Both the position numbers and the translations under genes were made by a program. 39,696 bases of DNA from Saccoglossus kowalevskii. Taxonomy: Eukaryota > Hemichordata > Enteropneusta > Harrimaniidae. Within the stretch, counting starts at the first letter, position 1. Each line of letters starts with the position of its first letter. The stretch is taken from contig NW_003155250.1 in the NCBI RefSeq assembly GCF_000003605.2, positions 1 to 39,696 on the forward strand. The letters are read 5' to 3'. The notes beneath the pieces are model-generated. The model did no database searches and was not told the origin of the DNA. It was given only the letters and a program-made list of their open reading frames with translations. Positions 1 to 29,836 of this stretch are shown one piece after another.

Positions 1-1600
1 GATTTTTCGGTTGACTGTTGTGATAATCTGCTTATATTTACTTAATGTTTTCGAAATGTCATGATAATAACATAGGTTAAATATACAAGCAACTGCGCCA
101 ACATTTTACACTCAGCTCACATGAACATCTATGTGCTGCTTTCAACTGGATTTTATTAAATTTTTCGACTTTACAACTGCGCGTTTCTATATGCCAACAA
201 CTTAGGTCATATATACAAATACATCCAGCAGCTTTGGAACGACTTTGCAATCACTTTGAACACCTTGCACGGTGTGCCAATAGCTTAAAACCGACTACGT
301 GCCGACAGCATCAGCAACTCGTTCTTGAAGATTAGAAGGAATTTGAAAATTTTCCATTAGTTTAGAAAGTTCCAAAAATGACACGATTTTTCACTATAAA
401 TGACTGACATCACAGTACAAAAAAATGCAGGAACGTTGCTATATATCTTTTAAATGTTTGTGATGAAAAACAAAATAAATGCAACACCTTGTTTACGCAG
501 GGAGTCTCCCATGCAACTACTAACCACACCCGATTGAGCTTTACATTAAACATTTATCGGTCACCTAACAACACAGCTACATGGTTTATATTTGAAATTA
601 TGCCGAATTAGCGGCTATTTTATGTTTTTGGGTGTTTTCAATCGATATGGCCTGCTCGAGTACCTTCTAGAATTGACCTATGACCTCTGAATACATGGAG
701 TAACACTACGGTAATTTAACATCAATTGGCGTAATATTTATTCACATTTCCGAACTTTTAATTATGGGACTTGTTAATATGATATCACAGATAACAATTC
801 CGATTGAAACTACTAACTTTGCAATCGCTTTTCACAACTTTGTAAGCAGTTTGTTGTCAATTTTTCGGTTGACTGTTGTGATAGTCTGCATATATATAAG
901 ACATTCTCGGAACATTTACTTAGTATTTTGAAATTTAACTGCGGGGTTGCCATGTTAATGACTAGAAACTTTGGATTGACTTTGCACTATTTTGAAATCA
1001 CTTTGAACACTTTTGCATTTCCATTAGGTAAATAAGTTACGAAAATGCAATGATTTCCCACTATATTATTAGAAATTTTCAAGTGCATTCAAAGTTTGGA
1101 AATATGTTCGTATTCTCAATGAAAAATAAACAGTTTTTGTAGTATGCACCTAATTGCACTAACCTGTTAAACAGCATGCAAAGTTGTGCAAAGCTATTGG
1201 AAAGTTTGTAGATTTGTGTGTTTATTTGACCTAAGTCGTTGGTATATCGAACCCGGCAGTTATAAAGCATGAAAAATGAATAAAATCCATTTGAAGCCTC
1301 CTATGTTAGTAAAAATGTGAAAAGCGATTGAAAAATTGGTGGATTTGTGTGTATATTTCCCCTAAACCATTTCTTATCAAACCCCGCAGTTAAATTGAGA
1401 AAAAATATGTAAAAGTCTAAAAAAATATATATATGTATTAGCAGAATGTACAACTACCCAAGTGTAAAATGATAAACAAAATACTTACAAAGTTGTGAAA
1501 AACTAATGCAAAGTTGTCAGATTTACATTGAAATGTTACCTATGTTGTTACTTTATTAGGACCTATTGTTAAAAGTTCGGAAAAGTTAATAAATACTTCG
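1..1600. repeat. Old cluster of diverged direct and inverted repeats
   Basis: The motif TTTTTCGGTTGACTGTTGTG occurs near position 3 and again near 861, each followed by a related tail (an ATAATCTGC or ATAGTCTGC stretch), so these are direct copies about 860 bp apart. The stretch 120-270, read on the minus strand, resembles 1170-1300 on the plus strand: both hold a GCAAAGT block, then GACCTAAGT, then a CGCAGTT or GGCAGTT block, then AATAAAATCCA. Further weak plus-strand copies lie at 1316-1410 and 1488-1590. The region is AT-rich and has no convincing exon. It is probably a decayed composite or foldback transposon; the family is not recognised and the outer borders are not defined. Confidence 0.5.
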
Positions 1601-1697
1601 TAAAAGGCCGTTTTAATGTCATAGTGGCTCCCGAGGGATGTAGAATTATGAAACATTTCTAAATATTAAATGGTCCCCAATTTGAATAAATTTTAAA

Positions 1698-1833
1698 GGA
1701 TAGAAAAAAATATAATATTAAGGTTATTACGAGGATACCTCAAAGTATGCACAGTACAGCTGGAGTATCGACCGATGCGCAGTACTGTCTGAGGTATCCC
1801 CGTAATAACCTTAATATTATATTTTTTCTATCC
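1698..1833. repeat. Perfect-looking foldback (hairpin) element, about 55-bp arms
   Basis: The left arm begins GGATAGAAAAAAATATAAT and the right arm ends ATATTTTTTCTATCC, and the two are reverse complements over about 50 bp with very few differences (for example ACGAGG against ACGGGG). About 25 bp of loop separates them. It looks like a MITE or a recent inverted duplication. Translation through it gives short meaningless peptides only. No clear target duplication was seen. Confidence 0.75.
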
Positions 1834-3119
1834 AAGGATACACCATTGGAACGCCGAAATCCAAAATGTTTAGAACAGAATCATCGAACTTCGTTGCGTG
1901 GAGTCCGGTCAAACTCTGGTGGCAGCCATGTTTATTATTAAAGGGCGCTTACGCGCGTGATCATTCCATATTTGGAATTCGCATTTCCTAATATGGTAGG
2001 ATGAAAATATCCCGTAAAATACTGCAAAATTACGGCACGCTGTAACTTATGGCGTCATGGTGACATGTGTATAATAAAAAACAATATTTAAACACGGAAG
2101 TATGTACTTCAGTCAGTAATGAATAACTGTCAAACTACCAATGGAATCTACGCCAATAACTTGTCAATGAAATATGATATAAACCAACAGTTGGTTAAAT
2201 GGTATTTGGATAATTTGCGCCATGACCATTTTTTACATGCAGTCAGTGATGTAAAAAGAAGTTTCATGGTTGAGTTGATAATCTACGGTGCTCGACAGTG
2301 ATCTATTATATTTAATAACAAATAATATATTTACAGACTTTACACGTGGATGATTCAAACAAATATGGACCGGGAAAACGATGGAGTGTCGTGATAAGAA
2401 TATACCCTTCCAATGGTATACGAAAGGACAACACACACGCTCCGAAAATAAAAATAAAAAGGTAAACCTTGGTGACATTGTGTAGTAAACAAATGCATTA
2501 TTTAACAGTTCTAATAAAAAAGCCTCAACACATAGCTAAATGATATTAGATTATTATATAGGGCACTTAGTTAATCTATTTATCATAACAATAGTTTTTT
2601 TTAATAATATCTCAAAATCTAATAATGTGAACATTTCACATATGACTGATTTTTATGATCTAAATTTTATATCGCATTTGTGTATGGTGTTTTTTGCTAT
2701 GTGTCTACAAAGTTGTTTCACTTTGCCACAATCGGCTATAATCATGTTTTACAGGCGTATTGCATTGCGATAAAGTGTATGTGTGAATCATTGCTAAATC
2801 GTTTGATCTTTAATTTCATTTTCAAGGGCTGTATTACGAGATCGGGCATACAGTGCACTGACGCTCTGGCTCCGAAAACGAACGCAAACTTTGCCCAGTA
2901 CGGAGCATAATTTGCGATATCTATTTTTTTTTTTTAGAGAAAGAGGGATACTTGGTGTCCTCCCTCCAAACTTTATTATCAATTTCAATTTATATGTCAA
3001 TTTCACTAATATCGCATCCATATTATCAAAAAAGTCGGCACTGTCGAAAGTGAATTTTACATCTATTCAAAACAACAAAAGTCACCGGGAAACGCGAATC
3101 CATCACGTTCTGGTCGCGA
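1834..3119. other. Intergenic stretch, nothing recognised
   Basis: AT-rich sequence with several short open frames (60-110 codons) on both strands. None has a recognisable domain, convincing splice signals or a plausible composition. I see no repeat family shared with the rest of the window. Confidence 0.5.
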
Positions 3120-3162
3120 CAATATGTCGCATACGACTTATGTACCACTTCCGTGTCACTGA

Positions 3163-3279
3163 GAATGTTCTAGAACCGTACTGTGTCTGGGTGGAATATT
3201 CTAGATTTTGTTTAGAAACTGGTTGAATAGGTAATAGAACACTGTAGGAGGCAATAGAAGGTAATGGAACATTCTAGAA
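3163..3279 (+). promoter_or_regulatory. Heat-shock-element-like cluster in the solo LTR
   Basis: Three motifs lie upstream of the TATA box. GAATGTTCTAGAA at 3163-3175 and GAACATTCTAGAA at 3267-3279 both fit the three-unit HSF consensus GAAnnTTCnnGAA exactly, and GAATATTCTAGA at 3194-3205 fits two and a half units. That HSF binds such arrays is known; that this LTR responds to heat is inference. Confidence 0.5.
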
Positions 3280-3344
3280 ATTGGTAGTAAGTTCCAGACT
3301 CATTATGTATGCTGATGTAATGGTCTATTTATAGACAGTGGGGG

Positions 3345-3352
3345 TATATATA
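3345..3352 (+). promoter_or_regulatory. TATA box of the solo LTR
   Basis: TATATATA is followed by a GGGG run and, about 30 bp downstream, by an initiator-like TTCAGATCG. Its place near the middle of the LTR fits the U3/R border. It lies about 65 bp downstream of the nearest heat-shock-like motif. Confidence 0.5.
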
Positions 3353-3624
3353 GGGGAGTTGTTCAGCACTGAGTTCAGATCGTTGAATTGTATTGGAGTT
3401 TAAACTAGTTATTGGAGTAGTGGAGTTTTACCGCGTTATTGTACTTGATGTTTGCAAAGTATAATAATACCAGTACCAGTTGAAACCTCATCTGTTGGCT
3501 CCGTGTTCGTATTTTATCATCGCCGCCAGGGAAGTCTTTCTGTTACTGTTGCCATTTTGGTATTTGAACCATCACACCTGTACTATACCAATTACGGTAA
3601 TATTACGTTGCGTGTGACACAATA

Positions 3625-4996
3625 GTGTAACCATGGTTTCGCTGCGTTTTGTGGTCCAGATACCTAGACTTGGTCTACTGGTATACACGGCAGTGTCTGC
3701 TTATACGTAACCGTAAGGCCAGACCCTATAATTTATGTACAATTTTCACAGGAATCCATGTTCAATCATGATTTCCTTATAGTTGTGTCAGTCATAAATA
3801 CCCGCCTAGTACATTGTTTTACAACATGTGACCGAACGAAATTAGTGAGACTCATTTACAATAGAAACCCATAATAAATGGCTCACCGCCGCAAATCGCC
3901 ATTTGATGGAGGGTTTACCTGTGTTTTGGCACAGTTTCGGTGACCATATGTTTTTATCTGAATTCCATAAAATAAAACCATAAAATAAACAAATAAATAA
4001 AAGCTAGAGAAAATCTGATTTTCCGTTTTAAAAATGATAGCCAGCTTCGACCTTAATTACATTTCTTTCGTCTTTCCCGGTCTCTAGAGGTCGCTGTGGA
4101 TAATAATCTCAACACTTTCTATATTTAGATATCTCTCAGGGACAACATGGATGTTCAGAATGATATTAAGAAATAGTATGATTTATGATAAAATGAAAAC
4201 ACTGTTATTATGACATACATCTGGATATTTGTTCGATTGAACAATGAGATTCACTATACGCATGTTCATTGATTGCACATGCGCATTAGTGGGTTTGATT
4301 TGTCATCAATCCAATACGGTTGTATGTCCTGCAAACATTTTCAGTTTATGATAAATTATAACCTGATTTGGTCTACATCCTGGAGTATCGAACAACAAAT
4401 TTAAAGTATTTGTTTTCGTCTATATTGCATTTTTAAGAGATTAAATAACACTGTTATGCTTATTTCGACGATACACGGTTCGTTGTCTTCGATAATCATG
4501 CCTATTTAATTATGGCAGATTGATGACATTTGAACCTGCAAAGCACGATGAGTTTTCTCTACTGCATATTTTATGATCAGGTTTTTAGCCGTCTCCATGA
4601 AAAGTAGTAAATTTACGTGAATTTAATTAGGTTCCATCATAGCCTTGAGACCCATTGTTTCCGCCTGACTACATTACATACACCGACCGATGAAACCATG
4701 GAAACATTGTCTGTTTTGAATGTAGCCTCCTGGGGCATCTCAATGCTAGACTCAGGAGAATGTATACTAGTACTAGTACATACACTCTTTGGTAGTTATT
4801 TCACCAAATAATTTGTGAATACTGCCCTCTAGCATTGCTTTTGAGAGGTGTACCATGCGAAGATACCATTCCTTGAGAGCCCGGGCGGGAAGCTGTTCAC
4901 GAAAAAAATGTCTAACAATATCAGTGTCATTAATTGATTGGTTTTAACAGAGAGAATAATTGAAACCTGTAATACTGTTAAGTGTCGCAGCAACGG
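3625..4996. other. Intergenic stretch, nothing recognised
   Basis: No exon, RNA gene or clear repeat was seen. A stretch near 3640-3700 has short self-complementary blocks, and 4239-4290 holds repeated GATTG and GCAT words, but neither makes a supported feature. Confidence 0.45.
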
Positions 4997-5832
4997 GACT
5001 GGCAGGATGGCATGCTACAATACATGATCTAACTGCTTACTCAGACCTGGCTGGGTCTGTAGAATTCATGATCTATCTTATTACTCAGACCTGACTGGGT
5101 GGGATGGTAGAATTCATGATCTATCTTATTACTCAGACCTGACTGGGTGGGATGGTAGAATTCATGATCTATCTTATTACTCAGACCTGACTGGGTGGGA
5201 TGGTAGAATTCATGATCTATCTTATTACTCAGACCTGACTGGGTGGGATGGTAGAATTCATGATCTATCTTATTACTCGGACCTGACTGGGTGGGATGGT
5301 AGAATTCATGATCTATCTTATTACTCGGACCTGACTGGGTGGGATGGTAGAATTCATGATCTATCTTATTACTCAGGACCTGACTGGGTGGGATGGTAGA
5401 ATTCGTGATCTATCTTATTACTCAGACCTGACTGGGTGGGATGGTAGAATTCGTGATCTATCTTATTACTCAGACCTGACTGGGTGGGATGGTAGAATTC
5501 GTGATCTATCTTATTACTCAGACCTGACTGGGTGGGATGGTAGAATTCATGATCTATCTTATTACTCAGACCTGACTGGGTGGGATGGTAGAATTCATGA
5601 TCTATCTTATTACTCGGACCTGACTGGGTGGGATGGTAGAATTCATGATCTATCTTATTACTCAGACCTGACTGGGTGGGATGGTAGAATTCATGATCTA
5701 TCTTATTACTCAGACCTGACTGGGTGGGATGGTAGAATTCATGATCTATCTTATTACTCAGACCTGACTGGGTGGGATGGTAGAATTCATGATGTAGATG
5801 ACTACTCGGACCTGGCAGGATGGCACGGTCCC
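4997..5832. repeat. 48-bp minisatellite, about 17 copies
   Basis: The unit is 48 bp and contains GACCTGACTGGGTGGGATGG, then TAGAATTCATGATCTATC, then TTATTACTCA; most units carry an EcoRI site. Inner copies are nearly identical and differ at a few repeated positions (CAT or CGT after GAATTC; CTCA or CTCG). The first and last copies are diverged (CTGGCAGGATGG instead of CTGGGTGGGATGG), the usual pattern for an array that grows from the inside. One unit near 5373 has an extra G and is 49 bp. Because 48 is a multiple of three and the unit lacks stops in some frames, both strands show 165-codon open frames of a 16-residue repeat. I read these as artefacts, as no start context or homology supports them. 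The array lies about 2.3 kb upstream of ZMYND19. Confidence 0.95.
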
Positions 5833-7889
5833 AGGGGTCCGACTTAAAGAATGATCCGGTACGCATGTCAGTGAAAAAAACGCGTTAAAGGGGTGTTTTT
5901 TTAAAGAAAAGCACGTTAACGCGCGTTACGCGTTTAGGGTTACCATTTCAGTCAAAATAGACAAAAAAGGGTGTTTTTTTCCGTTCGACAGTGCAATTAT
6001 CGTTATGAACATTCTGCCTTGATATTTTGAAAACACATTACAGCACCATTGTTAATTTTCAATTAAATAATTTGCAAATTCAAAATTGGTTGTGAAAGAC
6101 CTCAGGATGAGTTGAGATAGAGTGGGTTTTATTTATAGGTTTCAGATATATGATAAACGATGGAAATTGTCGAAACCAAACTGGAGAAATTTCTTGATGT
6201 TTGCATATTCCTGGAAAAATAAATATTAGAGGTAAGGATATTATAGCCACACTGTGAAGGTATCTAATCACAGTGTTAATTGCCATTTAAATGCTAACAA
6301 CATTTCCGCTTTAATTTTGTTTCATGCGGTAAATAGATTTTAAAACACTCAACGCATTTAGGGTATGTATTTTAGCTTTCTAACAGTGAAAATGGTACGA
6401 AATTTTGACCTTTTAAAACGTGTTTAGGGTCATTTTGAAAACCCCTTTCACAGACATGGGTTCCAGGTATTTCCACAAGTCGGACCCCGGAGCACAGTAA
6501 ATCCATGATCTAGATCAGTACTCGGGCCTGGCAGGATGGCAGAACATTTAGCAAATTTTTAGTCGTTAAAATTAAGCATCGAGTAGGTATTTACCTAATT
6601 TTAAAAATATTGTATGAAGTGTTTTTAATCTACTTAGAATAAGAGTAGAAATAGACTCTTTCTTCCATCGTGTATCAGCCTGTCTGGTGAATCACACCAG
6701 GACTTGACCCCAAGAAACTGTGGCAGGGAAGATGCTAGAAAAACTGCGAAAATTAATTATACCCTTTTACCTGGTTTTGAGCTTTATTTTTCTGGTATAA
6801 TGTAAGTGTTCATTTTTGGGACTTTTAGTTATCAATGTGCGGCAGGTTATTTTAATTCGTATATATATTGTCATTTTGCGTGAATCACTCTTGTTAAAAC
6901 AGCACAAAAGGTAAGTAAATCTTAAAGTCTCATCAAAGGTACAGAATTGAAAGTTGGTATCTGCTGCTGTTTCTGTTACTTTTAATATAATATTTTGGAA
7001 ATATGGACAATAAACAATAGAGGGTCGGCAAGGGACATTTTCGTAAGCTGTAATCAATTGTTTTTATTTTCGTAATAATATAATTTAAATAAATAAAAAA
7101 AGTAAATTCGTAGACATGGGTAAGGTGTAAAATGTAATCAGCTATTTTATTCGTCCGTAATTTGTAAAAAGATAGTATTTTGTATAAGCGTATAAGGCAT
7201 TTTCCGAATTAAATGTCGTAATTGGATCGCAATTTTCAATTTTGATTTTTAAACACAAATTATCAAAAATATCTGTATAGTGTAAAAACCTATTTTTTAC
7301 TGTAAAATGGAACCTGTAAAAACGTAAAATGCCGTTTTTATTTCCTGTAACCTGTACCAGCTACCTCCTTTTCCCCTCCTCACAATAGTATTTATTTTTT
7401 CCCGGCTGAATTATTGCATTTTTACACTTTCGCTGTAGACAGGCTATATAACGGTCTTTCTCAATTGGCAAGGAATGTGAAGAAATTTCGAATTTCGTGT
7501 AAATAAACAATGTATTTTACACGCGTTGGTACGTTGCTATGAGACCTGTATCGAACAGGACGCAGCGCGACGACCGCCGCCCTTTAAAGCAGTTCTTTTC
7601 CAGATTGAGATATTTTTGAGAGCAATATTTTTAGCAACATTTTTGTGGGTGTTTTTTTTTTCTTCTATTTTATCTTTATTTAACTAATTTTGCCAGTAGT
7701 TAATTTATAATTTAAATTTACTTTTAGGCATAATCTTTTGTGTACATTTAAGTATTTTTGAAGCAAAAGTTTCTTTAATGCATGATATGATATGACTACA
7801 AATGGGTCATGTCGGTATAGGATGACAGAGAACTCGCTAGCATGTCAGCTGTTCGAAATGAAATTACATTGTTTACCATTTAAAAAGAC
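5833..7889. other. Upstream intergenic stretch, no gene recognised
   Basis: AT-rich sequence with poly-A and poly-T runs. CGCGTTAAAGGGGTG near 5880 and AACGTGTTTAGGGTCA near 6418 share short words (CGTTTAGGGT, CGTGTTTAGGGT) that hint at a decayed repeat. Open frames such as 6767-7057 on the minus strand have no recognisable domain. Confidence 0.4.
6499..6541 (+). repeat. Isolated diverged unit of the 48-bp minisatellite
   Basis: The sequence runs CCATGATCTAGATCAGTACT, then CGGGCCTGGCAGGATGGCAG. It matches the terminal diverged copies of the 4997-5832 array (which share CTGGCAGGATGG) better than the inner copies. It sits about 670 bp away from the array. Confidence 0.6.
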
Positions 7890-8090
7890 CGGGGCGAGTG
7901 GGCGTGGTGTAAACATAATCCGCCCAGCTGATTGGCTGACGCTGATTTCATTAAACACGTGTAGTTTACCGCCCTCAGTGCTGACAAGACTATTCTGTAG
8001 CGAGTTGACGGTCCTTTCAGTTATTTTTCGTCGATTTTCGATTTTACCCACGGTGTCGAGTCACAGTAACAATACGGAGAGGGGCGGCGG
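7890..8090 (+). promoter_or_regulatory. Probable ZMYND19 promoter and 5' UTR
   Basis: The 200 bp before the start codon are richer in G+C and CpG than the surrounding DNA. They hold a GC/CACCC-type box (GGGCGTGG at 7900-7907), an inverted CCAAT box (ATTGG at 7931-7935) and an E-box or USF-like CACGTG at 7956-7961. There is no TATA box. This is the usual make-up of a TATA-less housekeeping promoter. The transcription start is not known; the 5' UTR probably begins between about 7980 and 8060. Confidence 0.5.
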
Positions 8091-25958
<17,868 letters not shown>

Positions 25959-26960
25959 CTGCAAACAGATAGTCATACTTTTAAAGAATTTATAATATTT
26001 TCATCATGTTTTCAATATATACACTTCTTACCACATTCTTGTTGCAGATATTTCCCATAATTCCATGTTGTATACCTCATTTTGTGTCTCCCCATATATG
26101 CCAAGTGTTATTGTTAAACTGAAATAGAATTTACAGCGCTTTTTTTTTTAAAAAAAAGAACAACAATTTGCAATTGCGTAAATCTCAAATCCAAAGAATG
26201 TCACAGTAGAATATTTTCCAGTTTTCTTAAAACCATATCAATGTTTCACTGAAAGCAAGTTCATTCAAATGTGTGTTATATAAGGTATCTCCTTCACTGC
26301 CATTCTCAACTCTTCTGATTCTCCAAAAAACTATTCCTGAAACTCCTTGCTTTAAAAGAATAATTAATATCTTTCTTTTTTTGAATCAAGAACAAGTTTT
26401 ATTTGTGATAACAAATATACACTTTGAAAATAGCTATATGCAGTTACATTCAAATTTGAATTAACAGACGTTAATTTTGTATATTGATTGTAGCAGTTGA
26501 TATTAGCTAAAATGTCAACAATCTTGTTTCAAAAATATTTTTTTTTGCTGACTTCGCTATATCTTGAATTAGTGAAATGGTTATTGGCTTGAATAACAAG
26601 CAAGCGTGTTTTACAGTCAATCACACCAATTTGAAAATGGAGTATACTCCCTCCACATGTATATTCATGCTTTTACTCATTGCACATAATCCGTTTAAAA
26701 TCTGTGCATCATATTTCATTCTGGTCCGAATTTTTGAAAAAATGAATGAAAAGGTCAAGTTATATCAAACTTCAAATTAAAATCACAATTTTCATGACAG
26801 TTATAAAATGCATAAGCAAAACCACATGTCCGCATCACTTTTAGAAAAAATAAATTGACTATAAACTTTTTTTTTTTTCTTGGTCAATGATATGTTCACC
26901 TACAGCAATTTGCGTATCACAAGAATTTATCAAAATAAAATGTCTTATTGTGTACCACTG
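25959..26960 (+). other. Probable ZMYND19 3' UTR, with candidate poly(A) signals
   Basis: AT-rich DNA directly after the stop. AATAAA occurs at 26849-26854 and at 26934-26939; the second is followed by a GT-rich stretch (TGTCTTATTGTGT, later TTTTTTTTTGTGG), the better candidate for cleavage. No other gene begins here. The true 3' end cannot be fixed from sequence. Confidence 0.35.
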
Positions 26961-29043
26961 CAATGTTGACATGCTTTTTTTTTGTGGTTCAATCTTTCAA
27001 CGCACACCAACATTTTTGTTTGTTCCACATGTAAATAACAATCACCGGGCAATTAGCAAATAAATTTGATGGAAACAAAATTCTAATAATAGAAATCTTT
27101 TCAAAATCTTGTCATGGACGGTCTAGTGGACATGACAGGTGAATTTTTTTTTTTTTTTACCTCGTTTATAATCCTTAAAAAAAAATAGATTTCAAACTTG
27201 TTGACCCATGTCCAAGCTGGTCCCATGTGTTCAGGAAGAGTCTTTTAAATCAATTGTAAACACAGTCCTAGCAGTTAAGAAACTGACCTTCAGTTTCATA
27301 ATATCTAAAATGGCAAAACTTGGGAATCAAAAATAATTTGTAAATTGAGCTTAAAGTACAATAATGATACTGTAAATTTGAATTATGGACAATCTACTGA
27401 ACTCTCCATCATGCGCGGTGGTGGTTTAACACTTTCCGTTTCAGTTGTAGGAGCGCAATAAACAATGCAATATTTATTTCAACTTGGTGCTCCTAAGCTG
27501 TGTCACTGCTGTGCACATTATTTGCATAAATTTCCCATGATTCATTTATTTACATGTAGAATTAATAAATTGTGCCCTACATATAGCAAATATTTTAGTA
27601 ATGTTTTAGGAAAAAAACAACTCTATATCGCACAAGTTAATTTTATTGTGTTAACATTTAAAGGATGAAAACCTGCCATTTTCTGTTCTTGGCTAAGTCT
27701 GCGTTTTTCATGATGGCTGTAATTTTTGATGTTGTTCTTGTATCTGTAAATGCATTCATTTCGCTATTTTCGTCACTAAATTTAATATATGCGAACAAGA
27801 AAAATGACAATAATACTCATCGTTAGAGTAAAATTTGTGAATTTGAAATCCATCTAATATGATAAAAGTAGCAATAGCACTGAAAATGGATGCGTTTACA
27901 GTCTGGTTTACAGTGTATTTTTATTACATGGAGGTTTTGTTATATTGTCACAGTGGTGACTCTGTATATTTATACTGTGCATTACACACACACACACATT
28001 TTTAGATGCAAAGACAATTACATTCTATTGGGAAACATTCATGATGCAGCACTTCGCAATACTTAGCTGTAAAAAAAAAATACAACATTTTTGCAGAATA
28101 TTTAATGTGAAAATTTTTAGACAGAAAATTTCACAAAAGTTAACCCCCTACCATAGTATATTTCCAATGATACAATTTTTTTTGGAATTTTGCCAGGAGT
28201 CCTAGAAAGTTGCTGAATATTCATCAGTAATGAAATTTTAAGCATTGTACTGTATTTGATATGCTCGAAATGGTATTTGTCTTTTGTGTTGTTATGCAAA
28301 TTAACTTGTGTAAAACTGAAGGGGTTGAGTATTAAATGCTTTTCATTATGGTCCAAGTGTCACAGAATTTTCATTTTTGTCATTGTACAGAAATTCTCTC
28401 CATGCAGCCATACTCTAATTTGTTACATCCATCCATCCCTTCATTCACTTTCTTTGATGTCCCACCCATAATATTTATAACAATTCCAATTAAAAAAAAA
28501 TATTCCTGTGTTTTTTTTTCAATTTGGCCTGAAAACAGTATTGTACTGTTTAGACTTCAGACTGTATGATTTGTTCCTGCAAATATGTACTTTCACTTCT
28601 TCTCTCTAGGGCAATGTACATTATAAGCCCTGTATGCGAATGTTTGATAACAAATATATTGGTAACTGATCAACACTAGTTTGTGATCTGCTGTGATAAA
28701 TTACAATAATTGCATGTATATTTAAAACAGCAGTGAAGAACATTTTCTTAGAGTGCGAACGACTGGCTCTTTCCAACCAGTCGCTGTGCATGTGGGCAAA
28801 ATGTGAACGCGTGTGGCGGTCTATACATAAAACAAACCTGATGTTTCCATAGAAGTAATATGCATTGTGGAAAAATAAAAAAAAACATTGTCAGCAAAAT
28901 ATTACGGGATGTATACATTTATTTGCTGCATTGTCGTAATACAGGTGGGCTTTTTTAGCTTGCAGCGTCATGGGTGGATGAATGAAGTTACTGATATTAG
29001 AATTGTGTAGCTGTTGACAGTCATTTTAATTGACGCCCATGGA
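26961..29043. other. Intergenic stretch, nothing coding recognised
   Basis: AT-rich, with a CA run at 27984-27998 and a small hairpin at 28760-28783 (CGACTGG and CCAGTCG around a 10-base loop). Short open frames on both strands show no domain. Confidence 0.5.
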
Positions 29044-29230
29044 AAGTTCTGTAAAAACCATTTAATTTCACTATTTTGAGCATATTCATGTTTTGTTTTG
29101 TTTTTAAATTCACAAATTTACCAGAAAAACGAGTTATTTTAGTTGTTCACATAGATTTAATTTAGCTTATTTTATTTATTGGTGATAACTGTGAAATTTA
29201 AAAGCCAGTGAATAATTAATGCATTTACAT
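29044..29230 (+). mobile_element. TACTGTAAAACCATTTA MITE, uninterrupted relative
   Basis: CTGTAAAAACCATTTAATTT, then GTTCACATAGATTTAATTTA, then AATAATTAATGCATTTACA. It has the same order as the split element at 21773-22192, without the nested insertion. The tips are slightly worn. Confidence 0.7.
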
Positions 29231-29731
29231 ATGGTCCTTTCATGATTTTTGTGAGAGAGAAACATTTTGCATTGTAAGCATCAAAAAATAGCACACACCA
29301 TAAAAATAGAATCTAGAACAGAGACACTGTACATGTGTTTTTTTCGTTTTTGGAATATTCCTTTCAAGGATTGGGGGAGGGGCACAGTACCAGATACGAA
29401 CAAATTGCTTTCTTTCCCTGTGCGTCAATGCTTTCCGGCATCTTACATCAGTAGGAGTTCTCAGACAGTGTTTTCGAACATGCATGTCTGTATTAAAAAT
29501 GATATATTAATGATAAAAGTCATGTTTTTTCACGTTTGCTGAAGGCCTTCAAATAAGGCCAAATAAAATTGATATTGTGTTTCTGGTAACATTGTCAACA
29601 AAATTAGGGTAGGTAGGTTGTAATAACTTTTTATTTCATGAAAAGGAATTATTCTCAATTTATTATTCCACAATGCTGCTTGGCCCGTGCTGTTATATTA
29701 TTCAATAATACATCACATGTTACATGTACAG

Positions 29732-29836
29732 GTGAAATTTCAGTTCAAAAATGAAGAATATCAAGTAGAGCTGAAAAATGTACCTACAAGAGCTCATTTT
29801 CTAGATTTGGCTATAAAAAGGAAACATTTAAGCAAG
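29732..29836 (+). CDS. Isolated exon-like block, unidentified (possible molybdo-flavoenzyme N-terminal exon)
   Basis: The acceptor ACATGTACAG leads 35 codons reading VKFQFKNEEYQVELKNVPTR then AHFLDLAIKRKHLSK, with a GT following (AAG|GTTGGA, a weak donor). Composition and pattern look coding, unlike the surrounding AT-rich DNA. In frame, an ATG at 29717 could add MLHVQ. The pattern V-x-F-x-x-N-x-x-x-Y-x-V, then N-V-P, then H-L faintly recalls the start of the 2Fe-2S domain of xanthine dehydrogenase and aldehyde oxidase. The Cys-rich GCGEGGCG part that should follow was not found downstream, so that link is a guess. It may be a stray exon of a relic gene, a skipped exon of a gene outside the window, or chance. 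Confidence 0.3.

Larger units (their letters stand above)
3120..3624 (+). mobile_element. Solo LTR of a retrotransposon with 5-bp target duplication
   Basis: The LTR body is 3125-3619 (495 bp). It begins TGTCGCA and ends TGTGACA, so the tips are inverted repeats matching at 6 of 7 bases and starting TG and ending CA. It is flanked by a perfect 5-bp direct repeat, CAATA, at 3120-3124 and 3620-3624, which is the expected signature of integrase-mediated insertion. A TATA box sits inside it at 3345-3352, with heat-shock-element-like motifs upstream. No second LTR, primer-binding site or gag-pol sequence follows, so this is a solo LTR left by recombination between the two ends of a full element. 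The superfamily (Gypsy, BEL or Copia, all with 4-6 bp duplications) cannot be told from the LTR alone. Confidence 0.8.

Noticed and set aside
2891-3226. 111-codon open frame
   Set aside because: It runs into the solo LTR across its border and shows no domain.
4997-5832. CRISPR-like direct repeats
   Set aside because: No unique spacers between units, and the setting is an intron-rich animal genome.
5344-5866. 165-codon open frames on both strands encoding a 16-residue repeat
   Set aside because: They come from a 48-bp minisatellite whose unit is a multiple of three; both strands are open, there is no start context, splice support or homology, and one unit has a frameshifting extra base.
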